From contig NC_054541.1 of the NCBI RefSeq assembly GCF_017654505.1, positions 44,265,986 to 44,329,985 of the forward strand: 64,000 nucleotides of DNA, in the 5' to 3' direction. Source of the DNA: Polyodon spathula. Lineage: Eukaryota > Chordata > Actinopteri > Acipenseriformes > Polyodontidae. The translations under genes were made by a program, and so were the position numbers. Below are positions 49,721 to 62,878 of the stretch, piece after piece (the stretch's first letter is position 1; each line of letters starts with the position of its first letter). The notes below the pieces were generated by a model. The model was not told the DNA's origin. It did no database searches and saw only the letters and a program-made list of their open reading frames with translations.

Positions 49721-50840
49721 ACACGTTGTAGTCGCATGAATCCATGTAAGTTTCACCCACCTGTCCCTTTAATTAGGGTCAGTAGCCTGGCCAAGTTAAA
49801 ACTCAATTTCCCATTGTTCCTTGCTATCACCCTCTGTTCATCCTCTCCCCCCATTGGCTCATTCAGATATCCACTCCTCCAATCTTGGAGCTCCTTGGAA
49901 GGCAGTACCGGTATTAAAGCTGGTTGGCTAGGGCAGGATGAGACTCTTGTGAGGAATCAATTTTACAAATAACAGCATATTACTTAATTAACAGTGTAAC
50001 TTTATTTTAGATAAATACTGGTGCATACATTTACTCTTTTCATAATCCTGTACTTTGTCTAAACCTTTCTTTTTTGTTTACACTGTTACTTGTTTAAGTT
50101 TAGTTGCTGTTCAAGGTCTGTTTAGAGTTTGTTTTTGGTAGTGTGTTCAGTCACCATTTTGTTCCTGATTCTCCTAATATTTTCCAAACAAGTTGTTCAC
50201 CACTCAACCCGGTACTACTCAACAGATTCACCATTTTCTACGATGGCTATTTTTTCGTCAATCTTCATCCATCATCATCAGTACAGGACTACATTCGGGA
50301 CTTCACTCTTTGTTGGTGAGATTATTCCTTTTTTGTTTGCTGGTTTTTCTACTTTACTTTGATACTTTGGTTCCTGTAATTTTGGTTTTGTTCTTTTGTT
50401 ACTTTGGATGTGCATTGCTTCACTGCACTTGTTGGGCCTAAATTTCATTTATCATCCATTGCCATCAAGACTGTCTTTGTAATTATTTTCCCCATATACT
50501 TATTCATTCACCTTTGTCCTTTTGGCCTGTCAGTGTGTTGGTTTTGCATTGGTGTGGTGTTTGTGTGTGTGTGGGTTTATTGGAGGCCCACCTGACACCA
50601 TATTTATTTTGCTTTAGTGTTAGTCTGTTTGGATGTTTGTTTAGTTCACGTTGCTTTCTTACTCACCTGTACCTTCCACTAAATGTTCTCTGCAATAAGT
50701 TGTTGTCCTTATATTTAATTTATTATATTAGTTTACAACAATAAACTGTTTGTTTGTTAAATTGACACCTCTGACGTCCCTGCTTTTGCTGTCTGTCACT
50801 CTTGCTGACTTAGTTATAGATATTGAGCCAGTAGTAGCTC
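49721..50840 (+). repeat. T-rich segment, possible degenerate LTR
   Basis: A strongly pyrimidine-rich plus strand with many TTTGTTTG-type words, an AATAAA near 50741 and a short GC-richer stretch after it (CACCTCTGACGTCCCTGC) resembles the U3-R-U5 layout of a solo LTR. No clean TG...CA ends or target duplication could be fixed, so the call is weak. Confidence 0.25.
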
Positions 50841-53051
50841 CTTAGGGAGGACAGTACAACTGCTTTTCAGTTGTGCAGTGATCTTTACACACTTGCCATT
50901 CTTTTAACATACACTGCATTTCCCATGATTGTGAATGGGACTGGGCTGTGAACTACTTCGCATAATATCATTATACAACACAAAAGACTATGTCAATAGA
51001 CCTCAAACTTTGGTCCAAGTTAGTTAGAAACATTGATCGCTGTGGGATTTTCTAATGTTTCATCAAATGATCAGCTGCTATTTTTTTCTTTTTTATTCTC
51101 CTAGATAACCAGAAATGCCATGCATAAAAAACATTTCTAGATGTATGTATTTCTTGGCATGTGTTTTACAGACTTCGAATCTAAGTAGTCTGAAGGATAA
51201 ATGAAACATGGAGCATGGAAGAGTACATGTATACGCCTACTGGTATAAGAAGGATATCAACGACATAAAAATTGAGAATCAGAAAGGTATTAGCCTGGCT
51301 TGCCTTGGTGGCTGGAAATGGCACTCATCTGGAAATACCAGGAGCTCTGTCTCAACAATCTTACTTCTCAATGATTCTTTGCACCTCTATATTGAACATA
51401 TTCTAAACTGATTATGGATGGGGCTGGAGAAGTGACACCTTTTACTAACATTCCATTTGCGCAGAAAAAATTGGAATATGTGGCCAGGAAACATTATAAA
51501 ACTTGTTTTTACATTTAACCGATATTAAAAATCTGCTTTAACAAATACAAAGGTATTTTTCATGCTTCCCAGTGTAAGAGAACTTAAGACGCGCTCTTAT
51601 ACCATTTTTTATTTTAATGTATAGGACTTGTATAATTCTGCAGATTTCTTTATTCTACTTTACAATGAAATTAAGATTATCATAACAAGGATGCTATACT
51701 GGGGTACAACAACTAACCTGATTAATGATGGGATGAGGAAATATAGTCGTACATGCAGACAGCAAATGGTACGCATGTGTTTCTAAACTATGTAAACATG
51801 CTCAATGCATTGAGATTGAGCCATGTGCAATGCATTCACATGGAAATAGTCACAGAACCTCCTGTGTCCGTGATAAAAAAGTGCATTATCTCTGTGTCTG
51901 GATAACTGCTTATAAATAATACTATTTATAAATAAATTAGCTTACTGTACAGAATCTCTTGGTCTATGAAACAGATACATGTGAAGATAATTAATCTGGA
52001 CAATAAGCTTTTACACATTGCTTTAGCCAGACTATAAATATCTGAAGGATAAATGGTTTGCATAGTACCATACTTAGAGTAATATTCTGCCATTTAAATT
52101 ATCGACTGAGTGCACTAAAGTGAATGTCACATAAATAACAGTGTTTTTTTTTTTTTTTTCGGGGGGGGTGTTAAAACATAGTTTGCATTATCTTCTGTCT
52201 GACATATGTAAAATTGGGCTGCCTTTGGAATGAGTGGTTGCGTGTTCTGCCTTGAACAAATTCTAAAATGTCTGCTTGAGCAAGGTGCCTTTAGAAGTCA
52301 ACAGGAAGCTACACTGTAGATAGATCATGGAAAAAGGAAGCAATACATCAACTGGGAATACCTAATGACACTATTTTAGTGTTGGTTTCTGATGCAAGCC
52401 TGTACAGGGGTTGAGCAAAAAATACGAAACACAAGCCAACTTGGACAGCAATTACACAACCTTTATGTTTTCAAGTTTAAATTGTTCTGGATGGATACAT
52501 TATTCACTAAATTACTACCTCCATTTCTACAACACCATTATCTTCAGTGATGGTCAGGTCTGTACCAGGGAGACCATTAAAACTTGCATGCAATCCCATT
52601 TGCACTTGTTAAGGAATAAAAGAGCAAGACCTGAATAAGCAGGGGCAGAGGAACCAAGCCATGTTTAGCCTTGTTGTGATATAAAGGTAATCTAATTTAT
52701 CAGATGCATGTGTGCTGGGGAGAGTGTACCATTTTTATAACATAATAAAGTCAAGAGTGAATGTCAGAACTCAGACACAGATGAGTGGTTTCTAATACTG
52801 GTATTACATGTCAGCAAGAAATATAAAATTACACAGCACCAAAAAACCTCATTCCCCTTACATCCACTAGAAGGAAACATATACTACAGCAGTTTGTAAG
52901 ATTTTTAATGCTGTATGTAAAGCCTGACAAATGCAGCTTTAACTTGGGTGCAAATGGACTGAAGCCCCACTCACAGAAGCACGGTCTGTCAATGTGTTTG
53001 AATGGTCAATCAGCTGAGGTGCATCTGCCCAGGAGAGATGATTCAATCTAC

Positions 53052-53085
53052 CCCACCCCACCCCCACCCCACCCCCACCCCCCAA
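53052..53085. repeat. C4-6A tandem tract (potential G-quadruplex on the minus strand)
   Basis: Six blocks of four to six C separated by single A. The minus strand therefore has six G4-6 runs with one-base loops, the ideal spacing for a parallel G-quadruplex. Confidence 0.9.
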
Positions 53086-53877
53086 CATACTGAGCAGCTC
53101 CAAGAATAGATGGAGACCTCAAACTACACAGGAGGCAAAAACCTTGACCTGGTCACCCACTGTTAATATATGGACATATTAACAGCATGATTAAAAAACA
53201 GCCAAACATCCACTTTATGCATTACAGCAAACAGTATGTGACCTAGTAGTACTGCGACACACAGTATGGGGTTTTTCTATGATCTTAGATGCCAAATACA
53301 CAGTGAAGATACACATATGCAAATACAATCTATTCCAGGTACAAGGAAATTGTCCCAGATGTGGAACGTAAGCAACTTTTGATTAAAAGCAGAGACCAAA
53401 AATCTATTAGACTTTATAAGAAATTGTAGTGTTGGGTTCAATCAAAAAAATAACAGGACAGCTTCATGTTATGTATTACCTTCCAGTTCTATAGTGCTAC
53501 TCACACTACAAAGAGTATTTGATACTACCTCCCAAAAATGAATCCTTACTCTGTATTCTGTGATTTACTAGTGGGTCAATAAAGTCACCTCTGAGTGAAA
53601 TGACAAAATAAACCCAATGGTCTTATTAGTCTCTCTACGTGTGAAAAAATAAATAAATAAAGCTCTTTCTTGCCTAGCTTGAATGAAGTCTTACACTTCT
53701 TTTAACGAGTGACAGCATACATAATTGCAATTGTTTTAGTTTTGTTATGGTTTTCCAGTTAAATGAATCAATTTATTTATAAAAAAATGATTACCTTTTG
53801 TCAATCGAATGAATGCAGTAACTGTTTGTTCCGCTGTCGCAAGGAGGCTCTCTTCAATGTACTGCTGATCCTGGAAA

Positions 53878-53910
53878 ATGAATGAATGAATGAATGGATG
53901 AATGAATTAA
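53878..53910. repeat. (GAAT)n microsatellite
   Basis: About eight GAAT units with one GGAT variant. Confidence 0.95.
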
Positions 53911-55949
53911 ACCTCCTAAACATTTTTTAGCTACTGTAACAAGTCATTTAATTTGTAATGGACATCTAAAAGTACCACTCCTTTCTAGGGGGCATTCAAC
54001 CTAAGAGTGATGACAGACACTCAGCTCTTTATTACTTTCTTTTCAGCTTGCCAGTGATTTCTGTTTTTATCTACAAAAGGAAAATGCACTCTGTAGCTTC
54101 CATTTTACACCAAAGGGATTTCTGAATCAATGATAAAAAAAAAGTAAAAATAAAAAACAGTAAATGTTATCGGGCTTGTGGCATCATGAACTCATGAAAC
54201 AAAAGCTGTTAAAATCAACATTAGGACAGGCACTAGCATTCATCTTTGCTGCAAGTTTTTTCCAATCTGCCCGGAAGGGTGATCCATTGTATTGTTTTCC
54301 TCTCAGTCTGACAATTGAAGTCTTAGCAAAACAGCAAACGTAGGAAATCTTTGGATAGCATTGCTGAGACTGCCCTGGTCACAAGTGAAATATTTTCTGG
54401 TGAATTCTAGAATCCTTTTTGTATTTAAAAGGGTGGTGTTTGAAGTTTGTGCTGCAACGTCCCTGAAGAAATTAAGAGGCATTGTTTAAGAATGATCAAG
54501 CATTTCTCCAGAACAATTTGAGAAATTTGGTACTGAATTATCTCAACTCCAATATTTTAAGAAATGTCATTTCTTTTTGCTGTTTAGAACCTCTTTGGTT
54601 AACATTTTCGTTTCCAGTCTTCACATGCTGGTGACTGAAGTACAGCTAGTGCTTCAGGAGTGCACAATAATCTTGTTGTATTTCTTAGGGCAGAGTGTTT
54701 GAGGAGTATAGGTTAATTTTTAGAATCTTCACGCAGTACAGTCAGGTACTGTGCGATTATAACCTGGTTATGGGCACCCTCTATGTGCATGCACTGTTTT
54801 TATCTGAATGTAATTTGCTTTTAAGACCTTGGGGGAGGAAAAGGGGGTGATGACCTTCATTTTTTGTGTCCTCCTTTATGTGTAAATTCGGAGGGGGAAA
54901 CATTATAAAAAGCAGCACTTTTCAGCTGCAGGTGTTGAAAACAGGATTATGCCTGTGGTATATATCTTAATCTTTGCTCATTAAACTCTAAAGACTCACT
55001 AAACGGCAAAAGGATCCTGTACCCAGCTGTGGCTCAGCCAATTAGTTCCTATAGTCTGTTACTTGCAAAGAGTGCAGAGTGTACAACATTTAAAACTAAT
55101 GTGTGAAGTATTACAGAGACCACCATGACCACTATACAGCACTGTGCATTCAGTACAGAGGTGGGATCCAAAAATCAGAAACATCTGTAATATGAAGCAC
55201 ACACTTGTGTCCCTTGCATGACTCATATACTTGCTTTGCAAATGGTTACAATGGGTAAGACAGAAGATCTGAGAGACTTTGATATAGGGTTGTTAACAGG
55301 TGCTTGGCTGGCAGATAATTTTGTATCCGAACTGCACAACAGATAAAATTACTGATGTTTCACAGGGAACAGAATATCTTCAACTTTTGAGTTACTGTGC
55401 CATTATGGAGAACAGACTAGATTTACACTTATTTCCCTGAAGGAATTAGAGGTGGTAATTCTATCCTGTGTTGTCCTTATCACTGCAATGCATTTTTCCA
55501 CACAATCCTCGCTGTTTTCATCTTTTTTTGACACATGGTGGGTCATAAAAATCACACTGAGAGCATTTCTAAACTTAGATTAAATTAACGTGAAAATAGT
55601 CAACAAGCATTGTAGCAGGAGACTTGAGACGATTTGGATACACTGATGCTCATAAAACAAACTCACTTTCTCCTGACCACCGCTACAAAATGTACAAAGT
55701 GTCTTGGTTTTATTCCATCCAGAAACATAAGATTACCTGACCACACTATGGCAGCCATCTTAGGCCACAGGTCAAGGTGAAAGTATCGAATAAGATTGTG
55801 TTTGAGGAGCTTTGGTAACATTGAAAGCTTTCAAAACACAGACAGACAAGATATAAACTTCCCTCATGGGGATGCTAAAAAACAAGCATAAGAAAAAGGG
55901 GTAGTGCTGCAAATGCTGATAAAATGTTGACTCATTTTAATTGTAAATA

Positions 55950-55968
55950 AGAAGAAGAAGAAGAAGAA
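55950..55968. repeat. (GAA)n microsatellite
   Basis: Six GAA units. Confidence 0.9.
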
Positions 55969-56493
55969 TCAAGGCCCATCTGTTTCTGAAGAAAATTATT
56001 CTGTTCAAGATACTACTCTTATGGCCCTGTCAGTTTGAAAATGAAAAATCTATCCTTTCCCCTTTGACCTGGATGAGGTTTGTAATTGCCTCGAGATGAT
56101 GATTTTCACCAAGGCAGCTCTATGCACTGGAAATAGTCATAAGCATGTGAACCAGTGCAAGCTCTTTTTTCTCCCTCAGTGGCAGGGGACTGGACTGACA
56201 GCTAGGCTGTCCTTTCCCATACAGGCACCACAGCATACCGGATTTCTGACGTATTTCATTACTCCTGGCATCTCAAAAACATGGATCTGTGTAAGCGCTG
56301 CAGTCAACTCTGGCTTCCTCTTTTGATAATCCAAAACAATCCTTCAAACTCAAACCGAACAAACCCTTAACAGCTGCATTTCTTTCTCTCTTGCCTCTAT
56401 CTTTGCAGATGGACTAATTCAACCAGTTACACCGTCTCAAAAACCTTGAGAAACTACTATTTAGAAATGATCCCCAAAGGTGATGCAAATGGT

Positions 56494-56570
56494 CCTGTAC
56501 TAAGAGCAATGACAGCTACAATAGTGTGAGCCATTGGTAGAATGGTACCATAGTGGAACATTTTTATATA
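56494..56570 (+). repeat. Dispersed repeat, copy 3 of 3
   Basis: CTGTACTAAGAGCAATGACAG then GAGCCATTGGTAGAATGGTA and CCATAGTGGAACAT. Best match is to 34835-34930, with a shorter match to 13841-13895. Confidence 0.65.
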
Positions 56571-57794
56571 AACATACACAAACTGTTTCTCATAAAAAAA
56601 CCGTTAATCTCTTTCAGGACCATGGTACCACATCAGTACCCATAAGCAGGGCCAGATGAAAATTCAAGGAAAATGTAAGATAAATAAAAATAATATAAAT
56701 AAATAAATAATAGAATTCCCACAGAATTCCATTTATTCAATGATGTATGAAATAAATTATTGCCTACAGTGTCATACTACAACAGTAACACAAGTACTAG
56801 CATAATCATGCACTACATAGACCTTACAAAGCAGTAAAGATTCATGTAAATGAACAACAACCAGAGCTTGTTGCTATGACAGTTGTATTACACGATCAGC
56901 ACACAATAAATTTGACTTGAAATACTGATAGCTACCTATAATGAGTAGTTATTAAAAATTAGACAAATGCTAAAATCAGAAAAAAAAACAGGAAGCAAAA
57001 CACTGATGCCAGGAAAAAAACATGTTTCAAACTAAATTCGTGCACGGGATCGTGCTCAACAATTTCCAAGCGATTTCTATGGAGACGGAATGCTTTTTTG
57101 TACATTCTGTCAGCACTTGATCGATTGCCTTTGGAAGCAGAGTGTTGGAAAACATGATATCTCAGAGGTAAATCAACCGAAAAGCAAAAAATCAAGCAGG
57201 TAAGAATACACAATATATTATTATTATTACTGCATGTGTTTCCGTTTGCACCGTGGATAGCAGATCTTGAGTAGTTTCACAGAACAAAATGTGAAAATTA
57301 TGCTTATGAAATTCAACAGCATTTAGGATTAATGATTGTAATTGTGTAAAAGGAAGACAATGTCTTATGTTTTGTGTACATGTAAATGATGTGCTTTACA
57401 GCACAAACAGGAGTGTTTAAAATAACTAGACAGCTTTTAAAACATTCTCTGTGGAGCAGAAGTACTGCAGTGCCACAGGCCATTGAGTTTCCATGACTTG
57501 CTTGATTGATCAACTTAAACGGCACAAGAAACAAAAAAAAAAAATGCTTTGAAAATATCTCTTACTTGCCCTAAATAAAATGTCAAAGAAACTGAAACAG
57601 TCAAATCTATTTGCATTTGGATTTGGAAAATGGCCAACTCAGATGTAATGGACGATGAGGAGGAGGCGCTAACAGAGTGTTAGTATTGTATGACAGTAAG
57701 TGAAAAATAAACAGTTGTGTTCATTTTCCTGGAATTTTTATATAGTTGTTTTCCCTGGCATTATGTATCTATTTCCTACAGAATTGTGTGTAAT

Positions 57795-57799
<5 letters not shown>

Positions 57800-57858
<59 letters not shown>
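57800..57858. repeat. (TA)n microsatellite
   Basis: About 29 TA units followed by an AAC-rich stretch. Confidence 0.97.
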
Positions 57859-57863
<5 letters not shown>

Positions 57864-59203
57864 CAACAACAAACAAAAAAAACACCCATTACATGAAAAC
57901 AAAGCATGCAAAACCAATGCGTGCAAAATACCTCCTCATATTGTCCCCATTTGAAAATGTTGGCCACCAGGCTTCAAAAGCTAGTGACCAAATGGCCACT
58001 AACATACAAAGTGATTGGTCCCACCCTGAGTATAACCCATTGTAACTCTATGTACAGTGCTTTTGTGACATTATTTTATAAAACCAGGTTTGATGCAAGT
58101 ACAGGACATGTTACTGCTTCATTGCAGTGGAACATGTTTATTGTACTGGTTGTTGTACCAGTAGCATAACAGCTTGTCATTCTTCAGCAAAATCTTCCGT
58201 CTTCCGAATACATGAGAATATTGTGCTTGTGTCAGGTAAAGACCAAATGCTAACGGTAAACTAGTTTGGTTTATTAGACATGAGAAATGACAAAATGCTG
58301 GAGTGTGAATAATTTGTAACGTTTTAACAAACATGGATTTAAACTAAAATGGATTTTCTTTGGGGATTTCACACATGTCTTTTTAATTAACCCCCCTACA
58401 GTACATTTGGCTACATGAAGAGACTTTTTAGTACGTTTTTAAATTATTATCAACAAAGTTTATCATTGTTTATGCACAGCACAAAGACCAGGACAAATGA
58501 ACACATCTGGAAATGAAGGAGAAACAGATTCAAGAAGAGGGTAAAAGACATTTTTAGAATTCATGAGTGGTGAACGAAGGCTGTCGAATCATTCGTCACT
58601 CAGATCCTTTGAGAGGCTGAGACACATTTTTAAGCGGTTACTCTAGTCTCCAATTAACACTTTTTTTGAAAGGTGAAAATTCAACACTAAATGTACAAAA
58701 CTGAGAAACAACCAACTTGACATTGTGCAAGACAACTTGACTTTTATTACTTCTATGTTTGATACTAGTTTTGTAAAGTCAATAGGTATTTTTCCCCCTT
58801 TCAAAAATTAGAAGTTAAAGACCAGAGTAAACACTGAAAATATGGCCCAGTTCTGCAAAGAATCTGATGCTTTTTGCCAGAATTTTCCATAACTTCAGCA
58901 TACATTATATTTCATGTGACTTACATTCATGAATAAGTATGTAACCTATGTAACAATTTATTCTAAAGAACTTGTGCTAATGAATGTCATGTTTTCAGGT
59001 AATGTTCTTCAGTATTTTTCAGGATTCTGGTTACAAATTGTGTAAAGAAAACCTGTCTGTACCGTTTTACTTGCAAGACACATTGGTGAAAAGTAAACTG
59101 CTTTATAACCTTCCTCAAGCAGAACACAAAAATAAAAATACATTAAAAAAAAAATTCCTTTCTAATTAGCCATGCATTAGCTGGCTTCTGTACAATGTGC
59201 TTG

Positions 59204-59288
<85 letters not shown>

Positions 59289-59290
59289 AT

Positions 59291-59355
<65 letters not shown>

Positions 59356-61555
59356 ATCTCTGCATTAGTTTAATAATAAGCACTGTTGAAATGTCAGTAA
59401 CTGTGCCACTGCCAGGCTTCTCAATGCGTGAAACATAATGCTCAGATTAAACAAAGACACTGGGCTCCATTATGTAGCTGCAACAAGTGTGGAATAGAGG
59501 CTTAGACTTCCAGTATTGTAAACCCACATAATCCACTGCAGCATTTGTGTGGCATGACATCAGTCTTCTGCAAGGGCAAAGGATGACAAGAATCTGGATG
59601 AACTTTCACAGACCAACTGAAAGGCATGCCTGCTTAAAAATGCAATCTGAAGCTTTTCCTGTCATAAATTATGATGAGTTGAGGCGATTTTGTTTTTCAC
59701 ACTCATTTGGGGCAGGTTACTGCTTGTAAAGTCAGGTCTACATCACAGCAATCTGAAATCACCCAGTCTTATTGATGAACACTGTTGGTGCTAACTACTG
59801 AGCCATTCTCTTTACGGACATTTTTCAAAGGTTTATTTTTATGAACAAAATACATTTTGATAGAAAAAACTGAAAAAAATTATTCTAACCATTATGTTTT
59901 ACATACCGACATCTTTAGAGCAAACTGAACTAACCGCACATGAATAACCCCTTAACCTCAACACATTTTTTAAATAATCATCTTCAGACCCTCCTGTATC
60001 TACCCCACCAAATGTTGCACATAATTACTGGTATGCATTAGTTCCACTGGTTATAAATAGACCAGTGTGCAGTATTGGAAACAGACCATTCCTAAATTCA
60101 GCTGGAGGGGTTAAAGATCGTTTAGGGGCACCAAAGAGATACTTGGTTATTATATAACTATTATGGTGGTTCTTCAGTTCGACGGCTGGCTGCAGGGCTG
60201 AATATTGACTGAATACAATACGGGGGGATTCTGAGAATTACCTGGTTTTAATTTTCATGCAATGTTAAGGGGCTGATAGCTAATGAGTTCACGCCATGTA
60301 TTACGCCAGCCATAATTCAAACTTGAGCATCCTAGCCTTTTCTAGGCAACCTTTCATGATATTTAGATGCTATCTACTGGGGCAGCACATTGCTGAACAC
60401 ACAGTGACGATAGTCATGCAGGGATTTGCATCTGTCACTGGAAGTGTCGAGGAGTCAGGCGCCTTCTAGATAGACTGGCACTCAGCCACTGTTTGTCCTT
60501 TAGGTGTCCTAGTGACCAAAATGTCTCCTTAAATCGTGCCAGCTTTTTACAGTATAGCACCAGGAAGCCAAAGACTGTGCAAACTGCAATGGCACCAACA
60601 TGACAGATAAGCACATGATGAAGGCACAGAACCCTTTCCAATGCAGTAGCTGCTGCTACTTAAAGCTTACTTCCCATTACCATTAACAGTATCAAAAGAA
60701 AGAAAAACAACTAAATCAGTTCTTAGGAGCTGTATATAGGTCAGAACAAAATCTGTCCTGGGCTGTGTTATAAAGTTAGCAGCAGTTATAAAGGGAGTCT
60801 AATATGCAAGTTGTCAACAGTTGCTGATAAGTTGGTTAGGGGCGAGAGGATTGAGAGCCTTTCACCTCTGGGTCATTGATTTCTAGGCTAGCCTACTGGT
60901 GTCGAAGTTATTTTAATTAGATTGCTTTCCCATAATATGATTGAGTTGTTTTTCATACAAAAAAGTTGTATTACACAAGTATTTTACCTTATGGAACTTG
61001 CAGATCCGGTAGTAGACCACAGCATTACCAACACTGATCCAAATCAGTCTATCACAATTGTTAACATGGAAGAACGATTCTGCGTACCAATGGCTCACAC
61101 AATGTTGTACAACGTGGCAGGAGATGTTTGTTACTAATGCTGTGTTAAATCTGCCACTGGGAAAGAGAATTGACTTGAAATCAGACTGGTTAATTTCCAT
61201 CAGCATCTAAATTGAGACTGTTAGCCCCAGTTAGGATTTCAGGCTGATGATGGAATTAACCTAATGTGAAGCACACTAGAGGTAGGTTTTAGTTCTCAGA
61301 GTGCAAAAATTTAGTCAGAAGACGAGGACTGAGTATATATTATACCGTCAAGGAAACATGGGAGCACGCAGTGTGGAAGTTCTGCGCTGCACGGGTATAT
61401 GTGTGTGTGTGTGTATGTGGGGAATACTGGGGGGCAGGGAGGCAGTTAAAATCCTCCCTGCAAAAACACCAGTGGGAATGTGGCTGAAGCCGTCAATTGA
61501 ATGAGTATTAATTTAAGTGTATAAATAAAGTGATCACATGCGGTGAGATGGTTAG
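57859..61555. other. Non-coding
   Basis: No exon or named repeat is recognised apart from the compound microsatellite at 59206-59353 and a short TG run at 61398-61417. The minus ORF 60641-60435 is hydrophobic but has no family match. Confidence 0.55.
59206..59353. repeat. Compound (TA)n/(CA)n microsatellite
   Basis: TA units (59206-59279), CA/TACA units (59280-59310), a short TA block, then CA units to 59353. Confidence 0.97.
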
Positions 61556-61816
61556 TTAGAGTTAATGTTGATGTTGGCGAGAGGTGGAGGGTTTTCTGTG
61601 TTCCATGCTGTCTCGTCCTGTCTGTTTATGAACGTCCATGAGTGGTTTGTATCGTCCTTTTGTTTTGGCCCTGGTGCTGTTTTGTTTGTTAATGTGTTTT
61701 TGTTCTGTTTAATGTTTAGTGTTTGGTTTTATTAAGTACTGTTATTATATGTGTGCACAAGCATTTAAACTTGCCTTCTCTGTCTCAGAGTCTCTTCCTT
61801 GTTATAACAGCTTGGA
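61556..61816 (+). repeat. Possible LTR remnant (T/G-rich segment)
   Basis: A plus strand rich in TTTTGTTTGTT words, followed by TAAACTTGCCTTCTCTGTC, CAGAGTCTCTTCC and a final ATAACA, resembles the R-U5 end of a retroviral-type LTR. The left boundary and target duplication are not identifiable. Confidence 0.25.
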
Positions 61817-62503
61817 CAGTGATGTCATCCTTTTCACAATACACATAATTATACAATAAACTTGATTCATACAGATGATTGTTGACTTCTGTGTAATGCC
61901 CTGTTTAATGTGGGATTGTAGATTGCATACACTGCAGAACTGGTAGCAGTTTGATACTAGAATAAGATGAGTTTGAGTTTTGATGTGGAAATGCACAAAG
62001 GGTTTTTGAGAGTCAATGTCAACATTATCATTACTCAAACTAAAATTAATAATGCATATTGATCAAAAGTACAGACAATCATCACATTTTGAATGACCTC
62101 CTTTGACTTTCTCAGCTTATAGGCATCATTGCATGTAGCACCTACTTCTTCATGTTGCTGGCTGTTAAACACAGCTGTGGGTTTAGATACTGATGGGATC
62201 AGTCGACTTTTGGCTCTAAATCCAAGAATAAGAAAAAGACACAAGCACAAAGTGATTATCCTAAGGTATTCAGGGAATGTGATTTCGTGCATGCAGATCT
62301 AAAGTATTTTAATGATTTCACCTTTCTGCTATGACTGCACTGTAAGCACAAGCTTTCAAATTATACAGAAACACAGGCTTTAAGAATCTTTGCAAGGAGA
62401 TTAGACAGGTCGTATCTAACATCTGTGATGGCTTTTCCAGCAATAAGATATTAAATTATACAAAAAAAAAAAAAAAAAATTGAAAGAAAGAGAAGGCTAA
62501 AGT
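61817..62503. other. Non-coding
   Basis: No gene is recognised. Ends in a poly(A) run at 62462-62479. Confidence 0.5.
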
Positions 62504-62540
62504 TTATGGCTTCAGGGAAAAAAAAAAACTGAAGCCATAA
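62504..62540. repeat. 12-bp perfect hairpin around an A-rich loop
   Basis: TTATGGCTTCAG (62504-62515) and CTGAAGCCATAA (62529-62540) are exact reverse complements with a 13-base loop, mostly A. Confidence 0.9.
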
Positions 62541-62878
62541 GAGTAAATAAAATGACACTGCGCGGTAGAAGCAAGAGGCCAGGGAAATATAAAACTATTA
62601 CAACATTTAATCCTAGATAAATCCAGCTACGATTACATGTTATTACACTTATCTGTGATCTAACCCACCCTTAACATCCTTAGTAAATTGATTAAGTTGA
62701 CATGTTTCATGTATACCCCCAGATGTGCATTTTAATCAAGTGTTTACTTGTCTGATAACATAAAAAAAAAACACATTAACATGTGTTTTTTAACCCACTT
62801 TATTTGAACTTTGTAGTCTGAATATGCCCACAACGGAAAATCTAAAATTATATTATAAATTGGGTTCAGCACTGAATA

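Larger units (their letters stand above)
50841..57795. other. Non-coding, upstream region or 5' intron of tspan9
   Basis: About 7 kb without a supportable exon. It holds a T16/G8 junction (52145-52168), a C-rich tract (53052-53085), (GAAT)n (53878-53910), (GAA)n (55950-55968), a dispersed repeat copy (56494-56570) and an ATAA-rich stretch (56686-56711). Confidence 0.55.

Noticed and set aside
60435..60641. Hydrophobic 68-codon minus-strand ORF that might be a membrane exon
   Set aside because: No match to tetraspanin or other known segments, and no convincing acceptor/donor pair.
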